Shown here: positions 33,288-40,319 of the stretch, piece after piece | Numbering within the stretch: the stretch's first letter is position 1 | Layout of the letters: each line of letters opens with the position of its first letter | NCBI RefSeq assembly: GCF_039523795.1 | Contig: NZ_BAAAFZ010000060.1 | Span: forward strand, 1 to 64,000 | Source of the DNA: Craurococcus roseus | GTDB taxonomy: Bacteria; Pseudomonadota; Alphaproteobacteria; Acetobacterales; Acetobacteraceae | Length of the DNA: 64,000 nt | Direction of reading: 5' to 3' | Position numbers and translations under genes: made by a program | The notes under the pieces: generated by a model | What the model was told of the DNA's origin: nothing | Database searches by the model: none | Seen by the model: the letters and a program-made list of their open reading frames with translations, nothing else

Positions 33288-34168
33288 ACGCCGCCGCGGC
33301 GGAGGAGGCGCTCCGGTTATGCCTCGCCGGGCGCATCTCGCCGGAGGTGGCGTTGGCGCGCATGGTGCTCGCCGGCTTGCCACCGGAGGCGATCGAGGAG
33401 CGCCTGTCCGCGCTGCCCGCGGGTAACGGCCGCGAGGGCGCGCTCGCCGGCTTGCACCGGACGAGCCGCGGCGGGCTGGAGGCGGTGCGCGCCATGCTGG
33501 CCGAGGCGCGCCTGGACCACACGGCGGCGGCGGACCACGAGTCTCCGGAGGCGCTGGTGGCCCGTGTGGCCGCGGCCTACGACCGAGCCGTGGCGGTCGC
33601 GCCGGAAGCGAGCGTCGCGGCCTATTCGCTGAACGACCCGGCTGTGCTCGCCGCCGCCACCAGAGAAATCGTCGCGTGGCTCGCGGACGAAGCGTTGATC
33701 AGGCCCGACCGCGACGTGCTGGACCTCGGCTGCGGCATCGGCCGCGTGGCCGCGGCGCTCGCCCCGCGCTGCCGGTCCGTGCTCGGTCTCGACGCGTCGC
33801 CGCGGATGGTGGCCGAGGCGCTGCGCCGGCACGGAAGCGTCCCGAACCTGCGCTTCGGCACGACGCCGGGCACCGACCTCGCCGCGCTCGCCGCCGCGTC
33901 CTTCGACCTCGTGCTCGCCGTGGACAGCTTCCCCTATGTCGTGCAGGCGGGCGGAGCGGTGGCCGACCGCCACCTCGAGGACGCGGCGCGCGCGGTGCGT
34001 CGCGGCGGAGCATTCGCCATCCTCAACCTGTCCTACCGGGGCGACCTGGAGGCCGACCGAGCGGACGCGAAGCGGTGGGCCGTTGCCGGGGGCTGGACCC
34101 TGGCGGTGGACGGTGCAAGGCCCTTCGCTCTGTGGGACGGCACGGCCTTCCTGCTCCGGCGCCCTTGA
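33284..34168 (+). CDS. Class I SAM-dependent methyltransferase (glycan operon)
   Basis: 294 residues from a GTG overlapping the previous stop. Motif I is VLDLGCGIGRVAAALAPRC, followed by VLGLDASPRMVAEA and FDLVLAVDSFPYV. The N-terminal ~100 residues are helical with no catalytic motif (RISPEVALARMVLAGLPPEA). It is the last gene of the six-gene operon and could methylate the carbohydrate product (inference). It converges with a small acidic gene, 12 bp between stops. Confidence 0.82.
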   Translation: MNAAAAEEALRLCLAGRISPEVALARMVLAGLPPEAIEERLSALPAGNGREGALAGLHRTSRGGLEAVRAMLAEARLDHTAAADHESPEALVARVAAAYDRAVAVAPEASVAAYSLNDPAVLAAATREIVAWLADEALIRPDRDVLDLGCGIGRVAAALAPRCRSVLGLDASPRMVAEALRRHGSVPNLRFGTTPGTDLAALAAASFDLVLAVDSFPYVVQAGGAVADRHLEDAARAVRRGGAFAILNLSYRGDLEADRADAKRWAVAGGWTLAVDGARPFALWDGTAFLLRRP

Positions 34169-34180
34169 GGGCGCGAGCGT

Positions 34181-34429
34181 TCAGTCAGGCTGCTTCTCGG
34201 CCGCCTTCGGGTCGGAGCCCGCGTCCTCGTCCAAGTCCCGGACCACTTCCTCGAGGGCCGACTCGTCCAGCTCCTTGGCTTCCGCGATGAAGCTGTCGGC
34301 CTTGTCCTCGCGCCCCTTGGCGAGTTCGCCGAGCGCGTCCTCGGCCAAGTCCCTCGCCTTCTCGTGCCGGTCGCCGTCTTCCGGCCGCTGCCCTTCGTCC
34401 GTGCCTTTCCGTGCCATGCCGGTGCTCAT
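34181..34429 (-). CDS. Small acidic hypothetical protein
   Basis: 82 residues, strongly charged and acidic (EKARDLAEDALGELAKGRED, DESALEEVVRDLDEDAG), with no hydrophobic segment; probably helical. I do not recognise a named family. A GAGGAG sequence suits either the first Met or Met5 (34417). Upstream at 34452-34476 is GGAAC-N16-GGTT, close to the alphaproteobacterial EcfG promoter, so a general-stress protein is possible. It lies between the glycan operon and the ydcF-like gene. Confidence 0.6.
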   Translation of the reverse strand: MSTGMARKGTDEGQRPEDGDRHEKARDLAEDALGELAKGREDKADSFIAEAKELDESALEEVVRDLDEDAGSDPKAAEKQPD

Positions 34430-34451
34430 GCTCCTCGCGGGATCGGGCCAG

Positions 34452-34476
34452 AACCGGCAACGGGGCTCCGGGTTCC
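34452..34476 (-). promoter_or_regulatory. Possible EcfG-type promoter for the small acidic gene
   Basis: On the minus strand GGAAC, a 16-nt spacer, then GGTT. The alphaproteobacterial general-stress consensus is GGAAC-N16/17-CGTT, so one position differs. The -10 element ends 22 bp before the first ATG of the small acidic gene. Confidence 0.35.
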
Positions 34477-34481
34477 GGCCG

Positions 34482-35000
34482 CTACGCCCGCCCGCGCAGC
34501 CGCGCCGCGAGCATCAGCGCCGCGTCGTAGGGCAGCGCCGGCGCTTCCCGCAGCCGCCAGTACCACCGCCGCAACAGGAACGGATCGGCTTCGGGCGGCG
34601 GCACGGCACGGGCCGGCAGGCCCGCCATCCGCAGCAGCATGAGGCAGCGGGGCAGGTGGTAACCGCTGGTCGCCGCGAAGACCGGGCCGGCGTGGCCGCG
34701 CCCCCGCAGCAGCGCGGCGCAGGCGAGGACAGAGGAGAGGGTGTCGGTGCCGGTGGGCTCCTCCAGGATGCGCCCCGACGCGGCGCCGAGGTCCCGCAGC
34801 AGCCCTGCCATCACCGCGCTTTCCGCCGGGCCGAACCGGCCCTTGCCGCCGGTTGGCACGTAAAGGGGCGCGCGAAGGCCCGCGCCGAACCGCGCCGCCG
34901 CCTCGACACGTCGCTGCAACGCCGGACTCGGGCTGCCGTCCGGCCGGACCGCCGCGCCGAAGATGATGATGGCTTGTTCGCCGCCAGCCATAGGGGTCAC
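34482..35000 (-). CDS. YdcF/SanA-like DUF218 protein
   Basis: 172 residues. AIIIFGAAVRPDGSPSPALQ, YVPTGGKGRFGPAESAVMAG and FAATSGYHLPRCLMLLRMAG are the DUF218 landmarks (buried Asp/Gly loops and the S-x-Y/H-x-x-R segment). YdcF binds SAM and SanA relates to envelope integrity; the reaction is not known. There is no N-terminal membrane anchor, unlike SanA. The GTG start overlaps the stop of the methyltransferase gene (GTGA), so the pair is co-translated. Confidence 0.8.
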   Translation of the reverse strand: MTPMAGGEQAIIIFGAAVRPDGSPSPALQRRVEAAARFGAGLRAPLYVPTGGKGRFGPAESAVMAGLLRDLGAASGRILEEPTGTDTLSSVLACAALLRGRGHAGPVFAATSGYHLPRCLMLLRMAGLPARAVPPPEADPFLLRRWYWRLREAPALPYDAALMLAARLRGRA

Positions 35001-36247
35001 GCGGCAGGCGCGGCGAGCAGCAGGCGGTTCATGCTCTCCATCGTGCGCCGCAACGCGGCGAGGTCGCGCCAGAACGCCTCCCGCGCGACGCCGTTCGCGG
35101 CCAGCTCGTCGGCGATGGCACCGAAGGGGCGCCGCCCGTCCACCCGTTGCAGGATGGCGGCGGAAAGGCGGGGCAGCGGCATGGGGATGCGCAGCCCGTC
35201 GAAGCTCACGGGCAGCACGCCGTCCGGCGGCAGATTCCGTGCCAGCGTCGGCCCGTCCATCTCGCGCAGCACCGGCACGCTCTCCGGGTCGTCCCAGCGC
35301 GGCGGCGCCTTTGGCGCGCCGGCGGGGACGCAGTAGGCGATGTGGATGCCCATGTTCCCGGTGATCGCCTCCGCCAACGCCGCCCGTTGGATCGGGTCAA
35401 GCGCCGCCGTCCGGGCGCGCAGGCGCGGGTCGGTAAGGTAGCCGTCGGGGTCGTAACGCACCGGCTCAACCAAGCAGGCGATGCGGAGCCCCGCGGCCCG
35501 CACCAGCCCGTGCAGAGCCGGCACGGTGAAGGCGGCGTCGCGCGGGTTGAGCAGCAGGTCGTAGAGGCCGGCGTCGCCGCCCGTGAGGTGGTCCGTCAGC
35601 CACGGGTTCTTGCGAAGCCACGCCGTTTCGGGCGCTTGCCGCCAGAGGCGCCGCGCCACCTCCACCCGCGCGGCCGGCGGCTCCTCCGGCGGGGCGAGCA
35701 GGCGCAGCGCGTCCTGCATCATGTAGACGCCGGTGCGGCCGTGCGGCGCGTAGACCATGACGCCGATGCCGCCGCCGCCCGGCGCCAGCGCGCCCGCGAG
35801 CGCCCGCAGCCCGGCGAGCGGGTCGGGCAGGTGATGGAGCACGCCGCAGCAGTCGATGTAATCGAAAGGGCCGAGGTCGCTGCCCGGCAGGTCCAGTAGG
35901 GAGCCCTCGACGAAGCGGATGTTGGCGAGCTTCCGCGCCCCGGCCCGCGCCTCGGCGATCCGCCGCGCGGCGGCGCTGCGGTCGAGCCACACCACCTCGC
36001 CCGGCCGCCCCGCCCAGGCCAGGTGCTGGGCCAGCATGATCGCGCCGTCGCCGGTGCCGCCGCCCGCGACCAGCGCCCGGAGCGGAACGGAAGCCGGGCG
36101 GCGGGCGCCGAAAACCCAGTGGTCCACCTCGCGCAGGTGGCTCGGGCTGCCCACCACCAGCCGCTTCGCCTCCTCCCGCGGGTCGCGGGCGGGGTAGGGG
36201 TAGGCTTCGTACTGCGCGGCGAGGCGTTCATCGGTCGCGTCGGTCAT
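34997..36247 (-). CDS. SAM-dependent methyltransferase with C-terminal winged-helix-like domain
   Basis: 416 residues. LAAQYEAYPYPARDPREEAK opens the protein. Motif I is VAGGGTGDGAIMLAQHLAW, followed by VVWLDRSAAARRIAEAR and FDYIDCCGVLHHLPDP (post-I region). After about residue 300 a second part reads SFDGLRIPMPLPRLSAAILQ and VDGRRPFGAIADELAANG, like the PqqD-type small winged-helix domains that bind peptides. The substrate is unknown. It overlaps the ydcF-like gene and starts 36 bp from the divergent yunG-like gene. Confidence 0.82.
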   Translation of the reverse strand: MTDATDERLAAQYEAYPYPARDPREEAKRLVVGSPSHLREVDHWVFGARRPASVPLRALVAGGGTGDGAIMLAQHLAWAGRPGEVVWLDRSAAARRIAEARAGARKLANIRFVEGSLLDLPGSDLGPFDYIDCCGVLHHLPDPLAGLRALAGALAPGGGGIGVMVYAPHGRTGVYMMQDALRLLAPPEEPPAARVEVARRLWRQAPETAWLRKNPWLTDHLTGGDAGLYDLLLNPRDAAFTVPALHGLVRAAGLRIACLVEPVRYDPDGYLTDPRLRARTAALDPIQRAALAEAITGNMGIHIAYCVPAGAPKAPPRWDDPESVPVLREMDGPTLARNLPPDGVLPVSFDGLRIPMPLPRLSAAILQRVDGRRPFGAIADELAANGVAREAFWRDLAALRRTMESMNRLLLAAPAA

Positions 36248-36283
36248 CTGCCCGTGCTTACAGCCGAAGAGGGAGGACAGGGA

Positions 36284-36640
36284 ATGGAGCGTTTCGACGC
36301 GGAGGAGGTGCGGCGCCGCCTGCGCCGGGCCTGGTCGGCCGCCACCAGCGGCAAATGGCGCGCGGACGCGCCGGCGCTCGGCCAGTGCTCCGTCACGGCG
36401 CTGCTGCTGCACGACCGCTACGGAGCGGAGATCCTGAGCACCCCGACGCCGTGGGGACCGCACTTCTACAACCGGATCGGGGGCGAGCGCGTGGACCTCA
36501 CGGCGGAGCAGTTCGCGGCGCTCGGCGCGGCCGTCCCGGCGTACCTCGACCGGCCCTCCGGCCGCGGTGAAGCGATGGCGGACACGACACCGGAGTATTA
36601 CGCCGCGCTTGCCAGGGTCTTCGACGCCGCCGAGGGCTGA
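36284..36640 (+). CDS. YunG-like protein
   Basis: 118 residues. LGQCSVTALLLHDRYGAEIL and HFYNRIGGERVDLTAEQF fit the YunG family, a short family of unknown function with a conserved Q-C-x-V-T-A-L start and D-L-T-x-x-Q-F end. GGGAGGACAGG before the ATG is a good ribosome site. It stands alone, divergent from the methyltransferase/ydcF pair. Confidence 0.75.
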   Translation: MERFDAEEVRRRLRRAWSAATSGKWRADAPALGQCSVTALLLHDRYGAEILSTPTPWGPHFYNRIGGERVDLTAEQFAALGAAVPAYLDRPSGRGEAMADTTPEYYAALARVFDAAEG

Positions 36641-36692
36641 TTCCGCAACGCTTTCGGTTGCTGACAGCGGGCGGCGATCGTATCTAGCGACC

Positions 36693-37262
36693 ATGCCCGT
36701 CACGCGATTCGTTGCCGTCCCGGCTTGGCCGCTCCTCGCCGCTTGCCTTTTCTGGCCCGCTGCCGACGCGGCAGCGCAACAAGGCCCGCAGCGGATCGGC
36801 GAGTTCCAGGCCTGGACCGCAGCCACCCACGCCGAGGGCGGCCAGAAAGTCTGCTACGCCTTCACCCGCGCCACCCGCAGCGAGGGTGTGCCGAACCGCG
36901 CGGCGAACAACGTGCTCCTGGTGGTGACGCACCGGCCGAAAGGGCGCGACCAGGTCGCCCTGCAATCCGGCTACGCCTACCCGCGCAGTGCCGGCGGCGA
37001 CGGGGACCCGGTGAAGGTGTCCGTGGGCGGCACCAACCTCGGCTTCTACACCTCGGGCAACAGCGCCTTCGCGCGCGACAACAAGGCGGCGATCGCTGCC
37101 CTCAAGGGCGGCCGGGAAGCGGTGGCGCGCGGCCCGCTGCCGAACGGCGGGCGCGGGCAGGCCACCGACGCCTTCTCTCTCGCCGGATTCGGCGCCGCGC
37201 TCGACGCCATCTCGCGCGAGTGCCCCGCCTCCGCGCCGGCGCAGGGCGCGTCGCGCCGATGA
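36693..37262 (+). CDS. Invasion-associated locus B (IalB)-like exported protein
   Basis: 189 residues: a signal peptide (VAVPAWPLLAACLFWPAADA) then an IalB-type domain with FQAWTAATHAEGGQKVCYAF, LLVVTHRPKGRDQV and a C-terminal Cys pairing partner (SRECPA). IalB proteins are common periplasmic proteins of alphaproteobacteria; the name comes from Bartonella and invasion is not implied here. The stop overlaps the rlmN start (ATGA), so the two are co-transcribed. Confidence 0.85.
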   Translation: MPVTRFVAVPAWPLLAACLFWPAADAAAQQGPQRIGEFQAWTAATHAEGGQKVCYAFTRATRSEGVPNRAANNVLLVVTHRPKGRDQVALQSGYAYPRSAGGDGDPVKVSVGGTNLGFYTSGNSAFARDNKAAIAALKGGREAVARGPLPNGGRGQATDAFSLAGFGAALDAISRECPASAPAQGASRR

Positions 37263-38437
37263 GCGACGCCGCCGATCTCGCCACCGTGGCCGAGCGCGAG
37301 CGCGTTCTCGCCAAGTCGGCCCTGTTCAATCCGCCGCCGGCGACGCTGCCGGACGGGCGGCGGAACCTCGTCGGTCTGTCGCGCGAGGAGCTGGCGGCCG
37401 AGATGGTGGCGATGGGCGAGAAGCCCTTCCGCGCCAAGCAGCTCTGGCATTGGATCTACCACCAGGGCGAAACCGACTTCGCCAAGATGTCCACCATCGC
37501 CGGGCCGATGCGGGCGCGGCTGGCGGAGCGCTTCGTGGTGGAGCGGCCCGCGGTCGCCACCGAGCAAACCAGCGCGGACGAAACCCGCAAGTGGCTCTTC
37601 CGCTTCAGGGACGGGCAGCAGGTCGAGACGGTCTACATCCCCGACCCAGGAGAAGACCGCGGCGCGGTCTGCATCTCCACCCAGGTCGGCTGCACGCTCT
37701 CCTGCCGCTTCTGCCACACGGGGACGCAGAAGCTTGTGCGCAATCTCGGCGCGGCCGAGGTCGTCGGCCAATTCATGGCGGCGCGCGACAGCTACGGCGA
37801 ATGGCCGAGCCCCAAGGACGACAAGCCGCGCCTGCTCTCCACCATCGTCGTGATGGGCATGGGCGAGCCGCTCTACAACTACGAGAACACCGCCAAGGCC
37901 CTGCGCATCGTCATGGACCACGAGGGCATCGGCCTCTCGCGGCGGCGCATCACCCTCTCCACCAGCGGCGTGGTTCCGGTGATGGACCGCTGCGGCGAGG
38001 AGCTGGGCGTGAACCTCGCCGTTTCGCTGCACGCGGTCACGGACGAGCTGCGGGACGAGATCGTGCCGCTGAACCGCAAGTACCCCATCTCCGAGCTGCT
38101 CGCCGCTTGCCGGCGCTACCCCGGCGCGTCCAACGCCCGGCGCATCACCTTCGAGTACGTCATGCTGCGCGGCGTGAACGACTCGGAGGCGGAGGCGCGG
38201 GAGCTGGTGCGCCTGCTCCGCGGCATCCCGGCCAAGGTGAACCTGATCCCGTTCAACCCGTGGCCCGGCGCCCCGTACAAGACCAGCACCCACGAGCAGA
38301 CGGCGAGGTTCGCGGCCATCCTCAACGACGCCGGCTATTCGAGCCCGATCCGCCGCCCGCGCGGTCGCGACATCCTGGCGGCCTGCGGGCAGCTCAAGAC
38401 GGAAAGCGAGCGGGCGCGGAAGGCCGCGACGGCGTAA
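37259..38437 (+). CDS. rlmN: Dual-specificity 23S rRNA/tRNA adenine-C2 methyltransferase RlmN
   Basis: 392 residues. KPFRAKQLWHWIYHQGETDF marks the N-terminal accessory domain. The radical SAM motif is CRFCHTGTQ, preceded by CISTQVGCTLS (three-Cys cluster C-x3-C-x2-C). VVMGMGEPLYNYEN, LSTSGVVP and the catalytic C-terminal Cys in RDILAACGQL complete the family pattern. RlmN methylates C2 of A2503 in 23S rRNA and A37 in tRNAs. It overlaps the ialB-like gene by 4 bp, a neighbourhood seen in other alphaproteobacteria. Confidence 0.97.
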   Translation: MSDAADLATVAERERVLAKSALFNPPPATLPDGRRNLVGLSREELAAEMVAMGEKPFRAKQLWHWIYHQGETDFAKMSTIAGPMRARLAERFVVERPAVATEQTSADETRKWLFRFRDGQQVETVYIPDPGEDRGAVCISTQVGCTLSCRFCHTGTQKLVRNLGAAEVVGQFMAARDSYGEWPSPKDDKPRLLSTIVVMGMGEPLYNYENTAKALRIVMDHEGIGLSRRRITLSTSGVVPVMDRCGEELGVNLAVSLHAVTDELRDEIVPLNRKYPISELLAACRRYPGASNARRITFEYVMLRGVNDSEAEARELVRLLRGIPAKVNLIPFNPWPGAPYKTSTHEQTARFAAILNDAGYSSPIRRPRGRDILAACGQLKTESERARKAATA

Positions 38438-38458
38438 CCCGCGAGCCGACCTTCAATG

Positions 38459-38492
38459 AAAAAGCCCCGGGCAGCGCGGTGCCACCCGGGGC
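38459..38492 (-). terminator. Rho-independent terminator of the YsnF-like gene
   Basis: Inverted repeat GCCCCGGG (38464-38471) / CCCGGGGC (38485-38492). Read on the minus strand it is followed by five U residues (A-run at 38459-38463). It lies 62 bp after the stop of the DUF2382 gene and between convergent genes; it has no U-run in the rlmN direction. Confidence 0.85.
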
Positions 38493-38554
38493 GTCCACGG
38501 CCCCGCCCCGCCCGGAAGGGCAAGGCGGGCGCGTCCGAAGCCCCGCCGCGGCCC

Positions 38555-39610
38555 TCAGACCCGGTCGGGGCCGCCGGGCGTGCGCGTGGTGCCCGTGGCG
38601 GTGCCCGTCGTGCCGGTGGTCGTCCCGGTCGTGCCCGCGGTCCGGCGCTCGTCCTCGATCTCCACCTCCGTGCGGCGCACCTTGTCCTGCACGGTCTGGA
38701 CGTGCTCTTCCGCTTCCTTGCGGACCACGACCTCTTCCACCACGTGCGCCTCCTTGGCGACCACCGCCTCTTCGGCGCTTTCCGTGGCCTCGATGGTGCG
38801 CTCCTGGAACAGGCGATCCGCGTCCGTCACCGGCCGGTTCACCGCGCGGCGCTCGACGTCCACGTGCTCCTCGCGCAGCGCCACCTGCTCCTGCACAGGA
38901 GTCTCGACGACGTAGGAGCGCACGCGCACCCGGCCGCGGTCCACCTCGCGCTTGCCGATGCGGATCTGCTCTTCGACGATCGGGATGGCCTCTTCGCCCT
39001 GCCCCACGCCAGCGGCCGTCGCCGTGCCGCGCGTCTCGTGCTCCGGGTGCGCGCCGCTGATGTTGGTGCCGGCCATTTGGTCGACCGCGCGGGACGCGAT
39101 GGTCCCGGGCGGGTTGCCGGGCGTGCCGTCCGGGGCCGAAGAGCCGGTGCCGGGCATGGCCGCGACGCCGGTGCGGTTGCCGTCGGACGAGGCGCCCACC
39201 ACCGCGCCGGTGCCGGCGCCAGCCGCGGCTGCGCCGCTGTAGCCGGTCCAGCCTTCCTTGCGCCACGAGGCCTCGCGCTCGTCGAGGTCCACGGCGCCTT
39301 GCCGCTCCAAGACATCCATGGCGCGGTCGATGTGCGCGTCTTCCACCTGGGCGGACACCAGCACGCCGCCGCGGCGCATCCCCTCAACGTAGGAGTGGCG
39401 GTCCTCGTCCGGCACGAAGAGGTCCTTCAGCGAAGCGAAGAAGCCCTTGTCCTCGTGGGCGGACGCCGTCGCGCCGCCGGTGGTCGCATCCGCGCCCGGG
39501 TCCACCCGCACGGCCGAGCGGCTCAGGCCGACCTCCGACACGAGGGCTTGGATGGCCTGCTCCGCTTCGGCACGGTTGTCGAACATAGCGGTGATGGTTC
39601 GAGTCGCCAT
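38555..39610 (-). CDS. YsnF/AvaK (DUF2382) domain stress protein with heat-induced-type N-terminus
   Basis: 351 residues in three parts. The N-terminal ~100 residues (ITAMFDNRAEAEQAIQALVS, FFASLKDLFVPDEDRHSYVE) match the general-stress 17M-like domain. The middle is Gly/Ala/Thr-rich. The C-terminal DUF2382 repeat region (IPIVEEQIRIGKREVDRGRV, VVEEVVVRKEAEEHVQTVQD) ends in a Thr-Gly-rich tail. DUF2382 proteins respond to stress or envelope damage; the mechanism is unknown. CAGGAGAG lies before the ATG. A second DUF2382 gene is 71 bp upstream, followed by an EcfG-type promoter. Confidence 0.85.
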   Translation of the reverse strand: MATRTITAMFDNRAEAEQAIQALVSEVGLSRSAVRVDPGADATTGGATASAHEDKGFFASLKDLFVPDEDRHSYVEGMRRGGVLVSAQVEDAHIDRAMDVLERQGAVDLDEREASWRKEGWTGYSGAAAAGAGTGAVVGASSDGNRTGVAAMPGTGSSAPDGTPGNPPGTIASRAVDQMAGTNISGAHPEHETRGTATAAGVGQGEEAIPIVEEQIRIGKREVDRGRVRVRSYVVETPVQEQVALREEHVDVERRAVNRPVTDADRLFQERTIEATESAEEAVVAKEAHVVEEVVVRKEAEEHVQTVQDKVRRTEVEIEDERRTAGTTGTTTGTTGTATGTTRTPGGPDRV

Positions 39611-39681
39611 GTGCTTCTCTCCTGTTCGCTTATAAGGTTCCAAAGGCTTTAGACGGGCAGCGATGACGGTTCCGGGCCGGC

Positions 39682-40116
39682 TCATCGATCCCGTTCGGGG
39701 CCGTTTCCGGCCGGAGACGGCGGCAACCGCTCCACGGAGGCGCGCTGGCGCCTGACCGCCACCGGCTGCTCGACTGCCTCGTCGACCGCAACCAGCCGCA
39801 TCCGGATCTCCTCCTTCAACACGAGGCGGCGCTCGATCACGAGAACCTCTTCCAGCACCGGCACCACCACCGTCCCGTCCGGCTCCTGCCGCATGGTGGG
39901 TGCCGGCTCGCCTTCCGCGAGTTCCCGGCCGACGGGCACCCGCTCGAGTTCCGCCCGTTCCGAGCGGAGCGTCTCGCGCACGACCTGTTCCTGCACCTCC
40001 GTGCTGACGGACACGCGCACCCGGCCCGTCTCGACCCTCCGCTTGCCGACGCGCAGGGCCTCCTCCACGAGCGGGAGCACGGCTTCGCCGGCGGTGTCCT
40101 CCAACTTCTCCACCAC
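39682..40116 (-). CDS. DUF2382 domain protein (short form)
   Basis: 144 residues, almost only the DUF2382 region: LPLVEEALRVGKRRVETGRV, VSVSTEVQEQVVRETLRSER and VPVLEEVLVIERRLVLKEEI. No N-terminal stress domain, so it is a half-size relative of the gene downstream. The GTG start is chosen because GGGGGAG lies 7 nt before it; an ATG 80 bp upstream would add an unconserved leader and lie almost on the promoter. It is probably under EcfG control and probably co-transcribed with the YsnF-like gene. Confidence 0.75.
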   Translation of the reverse strand: MVEKLEDTAGEAVLPLVEEALRVGKRRVETGRVRVSVSTEVQEQVVRETLRSERAELERVPVGRELAEGEPAPTMRQEPDGTVVVPVLEEVLVIERRLVLKEEIRMRLVAVDEAVEQPVAVRRQRASVERLPPSPAGNGPERDR

Positions 40117-40156
40117 CGAAGCACTCCCCCACGTTCCGCCCGGGCACGCGCAACCT

Positions 40157-40182
40157 AACGGCCGCCGCGGCGCCGACGTTCC
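40157..40182 (-). promoter_or_regulatory. EcfG-type (general stress response) promoter
   Basis: On the minus strand GGAAC (40182-40178), a 17-nt spacer and CGTT (40160-40157), exactly the alphaproteobacterial EcfG consensus GGAAC-N16/17-CGTT. It ends 40 bp before the GTG of the DUF2382 gene, whose family is stress-linked, so position and gene content agree. Confidence 0.7.
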
Positions 40183-40319
40183 TTGCGGATGCGCCATGAA
40201 AGGCATCTTTTCAGAATAATTACTTTTCTCACGGCAGCGAATGCTTGCGGACGAAGCCGTTTCGGAATGCCGTCCTGTACGGTCCCGTGCCCTGCCGCTC
40301 CGGGGGAGCGGCGACCGCC

